DNA from: Moniliophthora roreri
Taxonomy: Eukaryota; Basidiomycota; Agaricomycetes; Agaricales; Marasmiaceae
Length of the DNA: 64,000 nt
Reading direction: 5' to 3'
NCBI GenBank assembly: GCA_001466705.2
Contig: LATX02000004.1
Coordinates: 1-64,000, forward strand
Of the stretch, positions 20,941 to 33,319 are shown one piece after another. The notes under the pieces are model-generated. The model saw nothing but the letters and a program-made list of their open reading frames with translations. It was not told the origin of the DNA and did no database searches. The position numbers and the translations under genes were made by a program. Position 1 is the first letter of the stretch, and the number at the start of each line of letters is the position of its first letter.

Positions 20941-23904
20941 ATTGACATTGTTGTTTCAAACAGAGACTCCTCAAATTTTTGACATACAGACCCATGTAGT
21001 TATCAAAGCTCTAGAATAGTTTATTCTGAACATAATCTACATGCATTGTGCCATGGATGAAGGTATACTCAGAGAGTGGAAATTTTTTTTTTTAAGGTTG
21101 ATTCTGGAACCTACCTACCTACCTCTGGTATGGGATTGGTGGCCTGGTAGGCCCTTGATGATAATAGCAATAAGGATGATGACACTAACAGTGGTGACAA
21201 CGATGAGAGTGTGATGATGATAAGAGTGCAACAATGAGGGGAAGGACAGTGGAGATGGTGGTGGTATGAAGAAAAGAAGGAAAGTGCAGAGATTGAAATT
21301 GTTGAGCAAGATAAACCAATGATTGTGGGGGTCTTCACTCATGTGATGACACCTCGCCCAATCAACAAATACCATTCATGATGGTTTGCCCCCCTGCACA
21401 CAACTCTCATAACTCACATTAACCTCCAGGAAATGCATCCAGACCTCTGAGAACAGCTCTAGTGCCAAAAGCCTGTGTTATCTCCTGTAATTGCCCATAA
21501 CCACTCATAACCACTCATAACCACTCATAACCACTCATAACCACCCTTAACTGGTAATGGTGGGTAAAGAGGTGGTCATGAGGAGGTTATATTTTACACA
21601 AAACTGGTCAGTATGATTCTCATGGTTGTTATAGCCTCCATTACTGACCAAGTCAGTAATACCACTTGAATGTGCTACACAAAGAGCTGATCTGTTGATC
21701 AGATCCTGCTCTTCTATTGTCTATGTGTATGTGGTGATGTGCAGAGTGTGGTTCAGTGTGATCAGAGTTACCACACTTAGACTCTATTTGATGTTTGTGA
21801 ACCAAATAAGCATGTATTCATTTATCAATGTAGAGACTACAAGGATATATTTGTTTAATAATTCATTTTTATTGTGTGTTTTCTGGTTTCTACTATCTCA
21901 ATCAAGCCTAAATACAACAGCTAATGGTGCTAAGGTGATGGTAAGACTACCCTGAGGTGATAACCCAAGTAATCAAAGACTACAGTACCTCTTGTACTGG
22001 ATACAACTCTTTTGGTTATGATCTGTAACACACTTAAGCAGGAAAACTTCTACTCTCATAGCCTGAGCCCTCTCTAAGCTGTGTTGACACTAGCAAAACA
22101 CTAGCTGCCTCCAGAAAGCCACCAAAACTTTCTAATACAAAGTCTTCTCTTGACTTGAAAATGACTATCTGCTAAAGTGCAGAACAAATATCTGGCTTTG
22201 CTGTCACTATCAAGTTTGGTTTCTAGTCTTATATCTCAACTAGGTCTACTCTGAGTCCCTAGAGCCTAATGTGAGGAGGAAAATCTGATCGAATGTGATT
22301 TCTCTACACAAACAATAGCCATATACAAATCGCATAGTGGTGGGGCAGATTCCTCTTGCTCCCACCTACAAAATGGCTGTCCTTATATACTGCTGGAAAC
22401 AAATATTTACAATAAAATTATAATAATAGGTATATATCATACTGGTCACAGGAAAAATCACAAAATGAACATATATGGGTTTAGTCCCTTGTCACAATAG
22501 TAATCCCATACCATATATAGATATGCAGGTCACTAATAAATACAATCTCAGGTATCAGAAGCACAACTCGAGCTAGGCCCTCCATGTGGTATATGGGTAT
22601 CTAGGTTCAGAATCTGTTGCTACTGCATAGGAGTTCCTTATCCTATTTTTCAATGGTTGGAAATACTCTCAACTTCCATAGAAGTCATCAAGTATTTCCT
22701 TGTTCTGTCTGTTCTATCTGACTGACTCATTCTTATCTCTTCTGTTTCTTCTCTCATCTATCAGTCCTATCTGATTTCCATCTTATTCATTTTCCTCCTG
22801 TCTTTGGAGGGATCATTGCATTACTGTCTCAGAATGCAGAGTGATCATATGCTTGAGCTAATACTCCATCATATATCTGATTTAGATATCATTGTATCTT
22901 TTCTCTTGGTATATTATAGATATCATTCTGAGCTGGAATGAGCTCTCTGAGAGTAAATGAAAGTTGTTTAAAAGTAAAATATCCCCTTGATACACTATAT
23001 ATATGTTCAACTACTAGTGTGTCTCTTTTGGAACAACACCATATAGAGGTCTCTACAGGTTTTCAGAGGCTCAAGGCACAGTATGGAGAGTCTATAAGTG
23101 ACTTGGTACCCATGTGGGGCATACTATAAGTACAGTTAACTTATAGCTTTGTGCCATCAAGCATATATAAGTTTTGACTGACTACTCAGGCTCATATCAG
23201 TTCTTCTATTTCCATGTTTCTTATCATTTCAACTGTTTAAATACATTCAAATGACATTCATATGTGTAGAATTTGAAAGGTTTATAAAATTGGTGTATTA
23301 GTGGAATTGGACTTTTATGCACAAATGCATATGATTTATACCTTAAACTAGACCACACTCATTTATCTTTTATTTTGTTATTTCCAATTATCATTCTGTA
23401 TATAAAGAGTTGTACTTGTAGATGCAGGCTCAAGCACTGACTGGTACTTGGCCACTATAGCCCTGCACAGTGTTGATTCAGACCTTCGCACACTTGCCAG
23501 TCAGTCACTTCTAGTTGAGCCGAGATTCATATATATCTTGCCTCACTGTATACATTCTTTTATAACCAACCAATAAACCACTCATTTTAAACCTATACTT
23601 TGTGACTCTTAAGTGCAACACTTGAGTCATCCTAACTAGAGTCTTCAGACTTCACAATCTTATACCAACCTAAGCTGGTCAATTGAAATATAAAGGGTTC
23701 TGTTCCCTTTTTACCCTGAATTGCACTTAAGATAGACTCAGTCTCCTAGTAGACTTGTACAATGCTTCATTACTCTTAGAAGCCTCTATTGTGGGTTTGG
23801 TAGCAGCTTCTTGTTGCAGAGCTCTCTTTTAGAGTGCATTTTTGTAGTGAAGATAGTGTGTTGCAGTTCTTCATAGAAGATAGAGTTTCTGCCTCTTCAC
23901 TGTA
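20941..23904. other. Non-coding, CpG-depleted stretch
   Basis: No supported gene. Contains a short poly-T (about 21086), a CCTA microsatellite (about 21110-21124) and a 10-bp minisatellite (21495-21544). From 22570 to 23486 no CpG dinucleotide occurs at all. The section 21750-22200 resembles 39430-39860 in layout (the motif GATCAGAGTT then a CCACACTTAGA-type end), suggesting relics of one dispersed element. Confidence 0.6.
21495..21544. repeat. Minisatellite, 10-bp unit
   Basis: About five head-to-tail copies of CCACTCATAA, the last slightly changed. It is followed by a partly complementary stretch (GGTGGTCATGAGG), so a hairpin is possible. Confidence 0.85.
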
Positions 23905-24700
23905 AGTTGTTCTATTATAACATGGTCTATGCTGGAAGCTCTGGTAGTCATCTGGTGAATACTCATTACAATTCATGCATACCCATACTTATTATTATTA
24001 ATTATCCAGTTCAATTAGTGCTGCCTCATTTCTGGAAATTTCCTTCTCCCATGCCTTGCTTGACTATAATACAGTCTAGGTTAGAAGCTCTGATGGTTAC
24101 CCAGTGAGTATACAATTACCATTCAGCCCTGCCCATACTCATTATTATTCCATTCAGTGCTTTTTCACCCCTGGCTCTTGGCTGCACCATTCTCTATATT
24201 TTACTTCATGCCCACACTTAATACCATTCACCTTACAGTATCATTGCTCTAGGCCCTCTCTTGCCTTCAATCTGCATTATTTCTTCCTGCATTATTTCTC
24301 CCTCACACCTTGTCCAATTATAATGCTATTCAAGACAAAAGTGCTCAATGATATTCAGTAAGTAACTATTATCATGAGTACATACCTGCACTAATTATCA
24401 TTTGTCTCTTGTACCATTTATCATTCATGCTATATATCATTTGTCCTCCAGCTTTTGGTTCCCTTATGATGATCCTCAGCTGCATTATCACTTGAATCAT
24501 GATTTCTCATGTCAACTGGTGTCATTCAAATATAGCTTTGTACCTTTCCTCATTATAATTCACACCTCAGGTTTCTCTCCAAAAACTCTAAAATATGAAA
24601 CTGTACAGTTACCAGGATATACTGAAGCTCTAATTCAACCCATTATCACTTCCCATATTCCTCAATCCCAATGCAGCAAGATGGTGCTGTAGTTGTATTT
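23905..24700. repeat. Diverged repeat array, unit about 150 bp
   Basis: Degenerate repeats sharing a TATAATACAGTCT-like start, GAAGCTCTGGTAGTCATC, a block like GTGAGTACTCATTACAAT and CATACTTATTATTATT. Units begin near 23910, 24060, 24310 and 24480. A matching array in opposite orientation lies at 27160-27570. Confidence 0.6.
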
Positions 24701-25305
24701 GACAGTCTGGAGATGCTGGAAAGATTTCAGAGGTATGTCATTGCTCCTTTCTGCATACTAGCATGCTAACTTGTTGGTTTAGTAACCTTCCAATACCATA
24801 TATACCACTATAAAGCTGAAGATATGCTCATTTAACCCATCTTGTCACTCTTAATCATACTATATGGTTTAAAATAATTTCATATATATACCTGGTCCTA
24901 CAGAAATACATACATTATCTTTTCATTTCAGTTCTAATTTCCTGAGCATCTCTGTTTTCCTTGCCAATCATCCCAGATCCTCCTCAGAATGTTTGCATGT
25001 GAGAGAACAGAGCCCTTTGGTATATGCAACTCTTGGAATCAATACATGCTGTGAGCTCCATGAGAGACATTGGCAGTACAACTTCATTAGATACTTGGTT
25101 CATGAATCTAGTTAAAATAGCAACTACACAATGCAGCATGGGTATGAATCAAGTACTGGTTATTACCAGAACCAGCCTAATGTGTCAAGATAATTCTGTG
25201 CACTGTATGTTGTAAGGAAATGGACCAGAGAATTGGCTGGTTCAATGCTCATCAGACTCAACCAGTTCAAAGATCCTGCTATTCCTATTGCACACCCATT
25301 GCACA
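24701..25305. other. Non-coding stretch
   Basis: No supported gene. A 63-codon open frame at 25024-25215 has no recognisable features. Confidence 0.5.
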
Positions 25306-25308
25306 ATA

Positions 25309-26027
25309 CACTACATACAAGGTGTTCTTTTAACATGGTTTTCTGATTGAGAGAACACTTAATCTTTGTGTGAAGAAGATTCTTAAAAAATCATATATAA
25401 ATCTTAAATTCCAATTGTGTCCCCTCAACAAGAATATGTCTGGAGAATGCTAAATTTTCAAATTCTGAGAATTAATAGATAATACAATATATTAGAATAA
25501 TTTCCATGCTGAGATACATTAAATTTTCTCTGGTTAAAAATGCCCAGAAAATGCTGATAAGATAAGATAAAAATACCAAATTTCTGTTGTGAGAAAGTCA
25601 GAGAAAACACTAGGAAAACATTAGGAAAATGGTGGGAAAATCATGTGGAAACACTATATCTTACAGCAGTTTTTAGATAGTTTTGATATGGTTTTCCTTT
25701 TGTATTTAACATGTTTTCTTTGATTTAAAATTCAAAATCTTATATTTATTTTCTGAATATTTTCTCACTATTTTATAAGGCAGAAAATCTAGTATATTTG
25801 TAATTAGAAAACTAAAGGATGATTTAATGATTTCATTGTTATAAAATTATCAAAAAACAGACTGTTCTGGAAATTAAAATACAGAGTATGCCTGCTGTTT
25901 TCAATGTGTGATGATAGCTTGAAACCAATAGAATTTTCTGAATGTTGTCTGGAAGTAACTATATAGCAGTATTCTGAGTATATTTCCTTTGTATTAATAG
26001 TATGAAAAGAACACCTCATACATAGTG
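25309..26027. mobile_element. CACTA-type MITE, copy A
   Basis: 719 bp, AT-rich, no coding capacity. Ends are inverted repeats beginning CACTAYRTAYRAGGTG (both ends), the terminal signature of CACTA/EnSpm elements. It is flanked by a 3-bp target duplication ATA (25306-25308 and 26028-26030), also typical of that superfamily. A second full copy lies at 40408-41118. Confidence 0.88.
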
Positions 26028-26030
26028 ATA

Positions 26031-27157
26031 AGCATCTACAGTATTCAGTATTCACCTTGCATGTTCATAGACTACATATTGAGTCAATTTCTCAATTTTG
26101 GTGGGGAAGTGTACATTTAGAAATAGCTGAGACCTAAAAGCTATAAGGAAAGTATGAACAAAATGTCTTTCAGCTTGCACACCACTTGACTTTTTCATTT
26201 GGGCATTGTATAGCACAGGAAGTAGTAATTCCAACCCAATTGACATTCTGAATCTAATGGTAACATTTTCTAAGCCTCCAGATTGGGTGGAGGATGAGTA
26301 GAGTGACAAAGACTTTCCAAAAACCTGTTCTGGATATCCCAGAGTTGGGCACTTACTGGCACTCAGTAGCTTTACCTTACATTCTCATCACTTATAGTTT
26401 GGGAGTTGCATGTCCAAATCATATCATATGAATGAGAGTGGCTATAAACAGCATGTATTACAGACTTTAACATGTAAAATACATATTGATGCTATGGTAC
26501 TATGTGATTGTGGATTTCACATGATGAAATATAAAGTTAAAGTGGAGATGTGAGTGGTGTCTGGGCAATGTTCAGAGTTCAACAGGATTGCATGAAGTCA
26601 AAGATATGCCATGGTTGAGGAAGAAAGGGGAAATAGAGAAGATGAAGTGGGGAGCCTTCATGTAGCTCTGGCCAAACAAATAGGCATGGATGGCCAGCTT
26701 CACACGTTTGATCTGCTTTAGGTTTCTGTGTAAATCAACTAATTGTGAAACAAGAGCTTGAAGTACACACCTAGTCCAACTTTCTTGACTTTCCCTGGGT
26801 TCTTGAGTTCTCACCTACATTGCTCTAGATATTGGTAACCTCTAAGCATCACTAGTCATCAATACTCAGACTCTACAAAACAAACGAATGAGTATCATCT
26901 GCAAGCAAACCCAAGCAAGTAGAGCTTACCATACTGACACAACTGAAACAAGCAATGCACACAATGATGGAGGCTGAAAGCAAGAGGGGACATGTGAGAA
27001 TCTGAAGGTTCTTCAAACTTTCTCACAACCACAAAAGCAGATCAGCTATTACAACCAAGATATGCCACATTCTGCTATGGAAGCACTGGACAGGTATGGC
27101 ATATTTCAGTCTAATGTGGTGCATTTTGCCTCAATATGGTGCATATGGTGTATCTGG
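26031..27157. other. Non-coding, CpG-poor stretch
   Basis: No supported gene, RNA gene or repeat seen. Short open frames at 26052-26309 and 26572-26814 lack recognisable motifs. Confidence 0.5.
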
Positions 27158-27570
27158 TCATGGGAGGTGGGTGGAGCAGATTGTCAATCCAGAGCATTTA
27201 TAATGAACAGAATTATAATTGAATGAGGCATGGGAAAGGCAGAAAAGAGGAAGGGATGAAAACATGCTAAATGGAATAATAATTAGTGCAGGCATTGCTG
27301 GATAGTAATGTACACTCACCAAATGACCACAAAAAATTCTGAAACAGACTGTATTATAATTATGCAAGATACAAGAGAAGGAAAATGAGTGGAGTAAGGC
27401 AGCACTGAAGGAAGTAGATAATAAATGATAATAAGTACAGGTACACCTACATTATAATGAGTACTCACCAGATGACTACTATAGCTTCCAGCATGGGCCA
27501 CATTATGATTGAGCAAGGCACAGAAGAAAAAAATATGGAATGCAGTGGTGCTGATGGATCTGGATAACAA
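27158..27570 (-). repeat. Inverted counterpart of the array at 23.9 kb
   Basis: On the minus strand it repeats the same motif order as 23905-24700 (TGGAAGCT, AGTCATCTGGTGAGTACTCA, TACTTATTATCATTTATTA) in at least two units. The arrays face each other across 24.7-27.1 kb. Confidence 0.6.
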
Positions 27571-27691
27571 ATGATAATGAGTTCAGAGACAGGTGACAAA
27601 TTAAGAAGACCCATCTAGAATGAAATAGTGCCTTCTGGAGCTTTGCAAATAATAATTCAGTAAGGGGTTGAGATAAAATAACATCAACAAG

Positions 27692-28313
27692 TGTTATGTT
27701 ACTTGTGTAGCAACGACAACAACTCAACAACCACTATGACGTAGCGGCGCTAAGTCGACTAAAGGATCAAGTTCGAGTTCGAGTTCTCTAGCTTTCACTA
27801 AAGTTCTGAGAGGTCGGTCAAAGTGAGCAAGAGTTCCAAAGGATTAACTAGGTCAAGCTGAGGTAGCTTAGACCTTCAAACTATCTACTTATACAACGAT
27901 TGTATCTACTAGTTTGCATACAATCTGCAAGGTCGATATCGTTTGTTTAGTAAATAGAGTGTGCCTTTGACGACTTAGTAAATAGGAACATGACATCAGA
28001 AATGATGTCGAGGAAGTAAAAATAAATATGATGATACAATAAGCGATGTCGAAGATGACATCGTATCATAAATAGAAAAAGAAAGAAACGAATAGAATAA
28101 TGATATCATACTGATGTCGTGAATGACATAGTGATGACATCTTAAATAGAGAGGAAGGCATGAAGTCGGAAAAGGGGACTAGGAAGGTGGATATGTCCAG
28201 ATGTTAATGAGAAGCATAGGTAAAGAAAGAAAACTAGCACTCAGAGGTGCTAAAGTGTCAAAGCAAGAAATAAGAGAAGGAAAAAGATTGTCTGTTCATG
28301 AACGACTGTAACA
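27692..28313 (-). mobile_element. Solo gypsy LTR, second subfamily
   Basis: 622 bp with TGTTATGTTACTTG at the left and CTGTAACA at the right, flanked by ACAAG on both sides (27687-27691 and 28314-28318). Its ends match the LTRs at 9333 and 17490, but the interior differs and carries several GATGTCAT/ATGACATC-like motifs. It keeps CpGs (for example GACGTAGCGGCGC) although its surroundings have very few, so it is a recent insertion. Confidence 0.92.
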
Positions 28314-28318
28314 ACAAG

Positions 28319-31300
28319 AAGGTGACAGAGGCAGGACTGGGAAAGGAATGTGGTGGATGATAATTTTGAGAAAGGCAAAATTATTATGCTAAAGCTAAAC
28401 CTAAAAATGGGGAACCAAGGAGGGATTATTGCTGAACCTTCAGGTTCAGCTGTATATGACAAGACCTGCATGAGCCAAATTGTCAACATTAGTAAATACC
28501 CATACATGTATAGCTTCATGTGCTTTGTGGGTAATTTTGTCTATTCTTGCTTTCTTGTCTTTGCCTCTCATGTCTATGTTCATTTCCAGAATCACTGTCC
28601 CATTTTTTGTTCATACATCTTGGTTTTTGACAAGATTACCTCAACATGTTTCAGCTTCCAACAGTTCAATACCCTTGAGAGTAAAGGTCTCTGTTAAAGA
28701 ACTTGTCCTTTATGGCATTCTCTACTTTCATCAAACCACTACTGTGCTGGCCTCAGTAGATAGTAACATATAAGTATTAGAGCTTGCTTATTTTCCTGTT
28801 TTTCCTACTACATGACCAACAACTCAATATGAGCTACTATATTAAGATTTTTTAGTAGTAGTATGGGCCTGTCAGGAGCCTGCCAGAGGCAGGGCAACAA
28901 GCAGGCACCATATTTATCTTATCTGTTATCCTACTACTGGAAGCTTTCTTTACTCTAGAAAAACCTTATGTCTCTGCCTTGTATTTTTTTGTAGTATAAA
29001 TGTAGTACAGATTTCATGCAAGTATCTATTTCAGGTTCAGCTCCCACCTCAACAAGGCCCAATCCCATGATCTCATCCCACCTCTTACCTCATATACAAT
29101 GTGCTCTGTCATACTAGATAAAATGAAGGAGATCCAAGATCTCATGCAGAAATCACCCTTTCTTTTTCTGTGAATGACCAGGATCTGGATAATGTGGGCT
29201 GAATAGAAGGATAAATAAGCAACATTGGAGAGGATAATAATTATGAGATCATGGTGGAAAAGGGAGACAGCATGCTGGGATGCTGGCAGCTAAAGCAACA
29301 CATGGCTGGCAATTATCATTCATCTCTACACCCATTATAATAGCAGCCTTATGCAGGGAGAGGAGGATTATCATTCTTCAAGGTCATCCCCTATGCAGAG
29401 TGTATTAAAACAGGGCAGAGTGACATTCTTGGTACATATTACAAAGGTCCTACATGGTATGCTGTGATATGTGGGAACACTTTCAAAAGGTGTGTGGCAA
29501 CTTGGCATATTTGAGGATACACCAACAATCCACCATGAGGCTATGCAAGCAGAGTTTTGCCAGCTACTGCCTCAAGCTTTCTTGTACCTTGTCAATTTCC
29601 TGTTAAAAGCAGAAATATGGGATGTGGGCAAATTAATGCACCTATGTATGTAGCTTCTTTGTCTGTGACCAATTAAGAACTTGATTACTATCTATAATTT
29701 CCTGCTTAGCTGGCAAGTGCCTGTTCTAGCCACATCACAATACAGTCTATAGAAGACAGATCAAAGTCATCAATTGTTGTCAGTGTTTGTGCAGTTAAAT
29801 AGGTTGTTTCAAGCTGAATTGACTCAAGACAGGTTTTGAGTTGTCACTACATTACCAACAACTCTTGGTGGCATTAAAGATCAAAGTATCCTTCAACTAA
29901 TGGCAAGTCTCATCAACAGTAGAACTAGTCCAAAAACCAGGCCTTCTCTCATAAATTGGAGAAATGTACATCTAGCAGCAGAAGCCAGTTCACAATATGA
30001 AATAAAATATACTAACATCTTGGGCACTGGTCCAATGTCACAAGTACCTGAGGAATGATGGATCCCAACAAGATGTGCATCAATGTTATCTGATGTTATT
30101 TGATGTTATTTGATGAAGGGCAGCAAATCCAATGTTGTCCCAATGTTATTTGATGTTCTGGCAATGCCATCTGTTTTTCTTTGTCTGAAATGGGTTATAT
30201 CAATGAACTTTGAAGACCCTGTTGACACATTGACCATTGGGACTTGGCAAAAAAAAACCTTACCTGGTAGTTGGTCCATGCATTGTTCATTTTCCTGCCC
30301 TGCCCTAAACTTTCCCATGCTCCTCTCTTTCTGCTTGACCATCACCATCTCTGCTCCTTGCTTCTCAACCACCACCATCTCTGTTCTGTTCTCTATCATC
30401 TGCTTCAACTCCTGTCCACTAGCTCTTGCCATGTCACCCTTGTTTCCAACCCCCACAGCACAAAGATATCAATCATTCAGTTCAGAATGGCTTGTAGAGA
30501 GAGTAGGCTAGTCAAGGGAGACCATATTTGTGACACTTGGTGTGTTTATGTAACAGATTTTGTTCATTAAAGTCAACTGACAGACCCTTTTGTCATCTTT
30601 GTGGCTGGCAGCATATCCTGAAGAAAGATCAAGACCAAATGAAGATGGTCCCAAATACTAAGGTTGTTGCCATACTGTTCTATGGGAATATCCACGAGGT
30701 ATGCAGCTGTAACTTCCATGATATTTTCATTGTGCTAAGTTCCACTTCAGGATGTCATAGCTTCAATAAGGGGCATTGGTGAGTTCAGTTTTTTTTGGCT
30801 AGCTGAAGCACAAATCACTCAAGGCTGGTCTGTCAGGTACATCACACAAGATACACTGAATGTTGATGGCAGTATACCAGAGTAGGGCACAGGGTTTGTG
30901 TGGAGCATTGGGCAAAGGGTGTTGGGTGAGTGCTAGGATGAGGTGACACTGGGCAAGGAGTCGTATATACTTGGTATAATGTAACTTACAGTACTCAATG
31001 AATATATACATTTTATCTGATGATATCCTATGAAAAACAATGAAAAACAAGGCAACATAAGAGGTCACCCCAGGACATTGGGAGGATATCAGATAATGTT
31101 GGATAGCATCAGAAAAGTGGCATCTTAACAATGTTATCCAATGTTTCCCAACGTTCTTGAGGGACATTGGATAATGTCAGATAACATCGACTAAAATCTC
31201 ACTGGGAATGATGAATTACAACCAGTCTTGTGAAAAGCACAAGTGCTACACAAGTAACTGATGCATGCTGATGAATACCATTCAAGACAATACTTCTTTC

Positions 31301-31771
31301 TGCATAATGCATTGTGATTCGTGTAAGTACAGCCATCGAAGTGCCAGTGAATCAGAAAGACTCCTATCATATACTCTAGCCACATCACCAGTCAGCTTGA
31401 ACAGACATGGGAAGGCCTATTCATTGCTACATGATATGCCTGGGGAGTGGTGACGAGACAGGTCTAGAAAAAGGCCTAATCAAAAAAATAGCCACAGTAT
31501 TCTTGAGCCAACAGCAGACTGCACTTAGGAACAACACCCTGACTACTAAGTTGAGCTTTAAGATTTGGGACCACACCAGCCTTGGTCTTCCATATTCAGA
31601 GAACATTGTGGGTGAATGTCCTTGTATTACAGTGGAGAGAAATGATACACAGTAGTGGACGTGATAAGCTTATGTTAAATAACACACACCTGACAAAACA
31701 GTCACAGATCCAGACAAAAAGAGACTAAATTCTTCTCAGCTCAACATCACCTTGTTTATATGGTTCATTCT
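28319..31771. other. Non-coding, CpG-depleted stretch
   Basis: No supported gene. Open frames (for example 28350-28697 and 30110-30511) are short and without motifs. AATGTTATCTGATG-like motifs recur at 30065-30150 and, inverted, at 31075-31185, possibly subterminal repeats of an old DNA element. Confidence 0.5.
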
Positions 31772-32636
31772 TAGTGATGTTGGGGGCTTGGCTCAAGCCC
31801 TGAGGGCCTGTTCAAATAGAAACCATGGTTCCCATTTCCTGGGCTCTGTGAGGCTTACGCAACTTTCTCATCTGCATTCACAGGTGCTTCGTCCAGCACT
31901 TGTATGAGCACTTCACAATAAATGTGTCTTTTCGACACCTATAAGTACTCATATATGTTATAGAGTGTTTACACAGAACAGTTCATTAGTGTAGGCACCT
32001 CTCTGAATGCTGTAGAGGATAAGGACAGAAACAATTACCCAGAGCTACATAAAAATGCTTCAGGGATAGACCAATGCATCAAAAAACCACCCCAAACACA
32101 CAAGATTAGCAGAGTTCTTTGACAAAAGTTGCACAAATTAGCTGTAAATGTACTGTGCAGAGATCTGTAGGTGTTCTATAACATAGATGAGTACCTATAA
32201 GCATCGAAAATTGTGAAGCGCTCGTACAAGCGCTAGACGAAGCGCCCGTGAATGCAGATGAGAAAGTTGCGTAAGCCTCACGGAGCCCAGGAAACGGGAA
32301 CCATGGTTTCTATTTGAACAGGCCCTGAAGCCAGGCCTGACCGAGCCGAGCCCTACTGTAGGGCTTCGACTGGGCTCAGGGCTCGGGCTTGCACTTCTGA
32401 AAGCCTAAGCCCAGTGCTTGAGCCCTAGACGATATGATGGAAAGTGCAACCCGTGGCTGTAGGCAAGTGATACCCAAAAGCCCTGGCCTAAGCCGGGCCC
32501 TGCCTACCGCTCGGGCCTCTGGCGGCTCGGGCTTCTGACGGCTCAAGGCTCGGGCTCAATGTTTGGTGAGCCTGAGCCCTCTCAAGCCAGGCCTAAGCCT
32601 GGGGCTTTGAGCCGAGCCGAGCCCGCAACATCACTA
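31772..32636. mobile_element. hAT-type MITE, copy 1, carrying a second MITE
   Basis: Ends are inverted repeats starting TAGTGATGTTG, followed by GGGCT-rich sequence. The same element without an insertion is at 37774-38117. This copy is interrupted at 31804-32325. Flanking 8-mers (TTCATTCT left, GCATCGAA right) do not match, consistent with a chimeric assembly around the N at 32664. Confidence 0.75.
31804..32325. mobile_element. MITE with about 120-bp inverted repeats, 3-bp TSD
   Basis: 522 bp inserted in the hAT-type MITE. Ends GGGCCTGTTCAAATAG and its complement; the inverted arms run about 120 bp (31804-31925 and 32208-32325). The target duplication is TGA (31801-31803 and 32326-32328), defined precisely by the empty site in the copy at 37774. 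A 3-bp duplication suggests a PIF/Harbinger-type transposase. The left arm has lost CpGs that the right arm retains. Confidence 0.88.
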
Positions 32637-32664
32637 GCATCGAAAGGTATGGGGAGATCAAGTN

Positions 32665-33319
32665 TTCATTAGTGTAAGCACCTCTCTGAATGCTCTAGAG
32701 GATAAGGACAGAAACAATTACCCAGAGCTACATAAAAATGCTTCAGGGATAGACCAATGCATCAAAAAACCACCCCAAACACACAAGATTAGCAGAGTTC
32801 TTTGACAAAAGTTGCACAAATTAGCTGTAAATGTACTGTGCAGAGATCTGTAGGTGTTCTATAACATAGATGAGTACCTATAAGCATCGAAAATTGTGAA
32901 GCGCTCGTACAAGCGCTAGACGAAGCGCCCGTGAATGCAGATGAGAAAGTTGCGTAAGCCTCACGGAGCCCAGGAAACGGGAACCATGGTTTCTATTTGA
33001 ACAGGCCCTGAAGCCAGGCCTGACCGAGCCGAGCCCTACTGTAGGGCTTCGACTGGGCTCAGGGCTCGGGCTTGCACTTCTGAAAGCCTAAGCCCAGTGC
33101 TTGAGCCCTAGACGATATGATGGAAAGTGCAACCCGTGGCTGTAGGCAAGTGATACCCAAAAGCCCTGGCCTAAGCCGGGCCCTGCCTACCGCTCGGGCC
33201 TCTGGCGGCTCGGGCTTCTGACGGCTCAAGGCTCGGGCTCAATGTTTGGTGAGCCTGAGCCCTTTCAAGCCAGGCCTAAGCCTGGAGCTTTGAGCCGAGC
33301 CGGGCCCGCAACATCACTA
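32665..33319. repeat. Second, near-identical copy of 31982-32635 after the N
   Basis: Offset 683 bp from 31982-32635, with only scattered differences (for example at 32677 and 32695). It contains the right part of the nested MITE (to 33008) and the right part of the hAT-type MITE. It probably represents an overlapping contig or the other haplotype rather than a real duplication. Its right end supplies the stop codon of the adjacent gene. Confidence 0.8.

Noticed and set aside
21495..21544. CRISPR-like array
   Set aside because: 10-bp units with no spacers in a eukaryotic genome; it is a minisatellite.
28350..30782. Several 80-130 codon ORFs
   Set aside because: Overlapping on both strands, no motifs, CpG-depleted DNA in which stops are rare by composition.
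31982..33319. Recent tandem duplication of MITEs
   Set aside because: The copies meet at a single N and flanking 8-mers do not fit a real tandem, so overlapping contigs or haplotypes are more likely.
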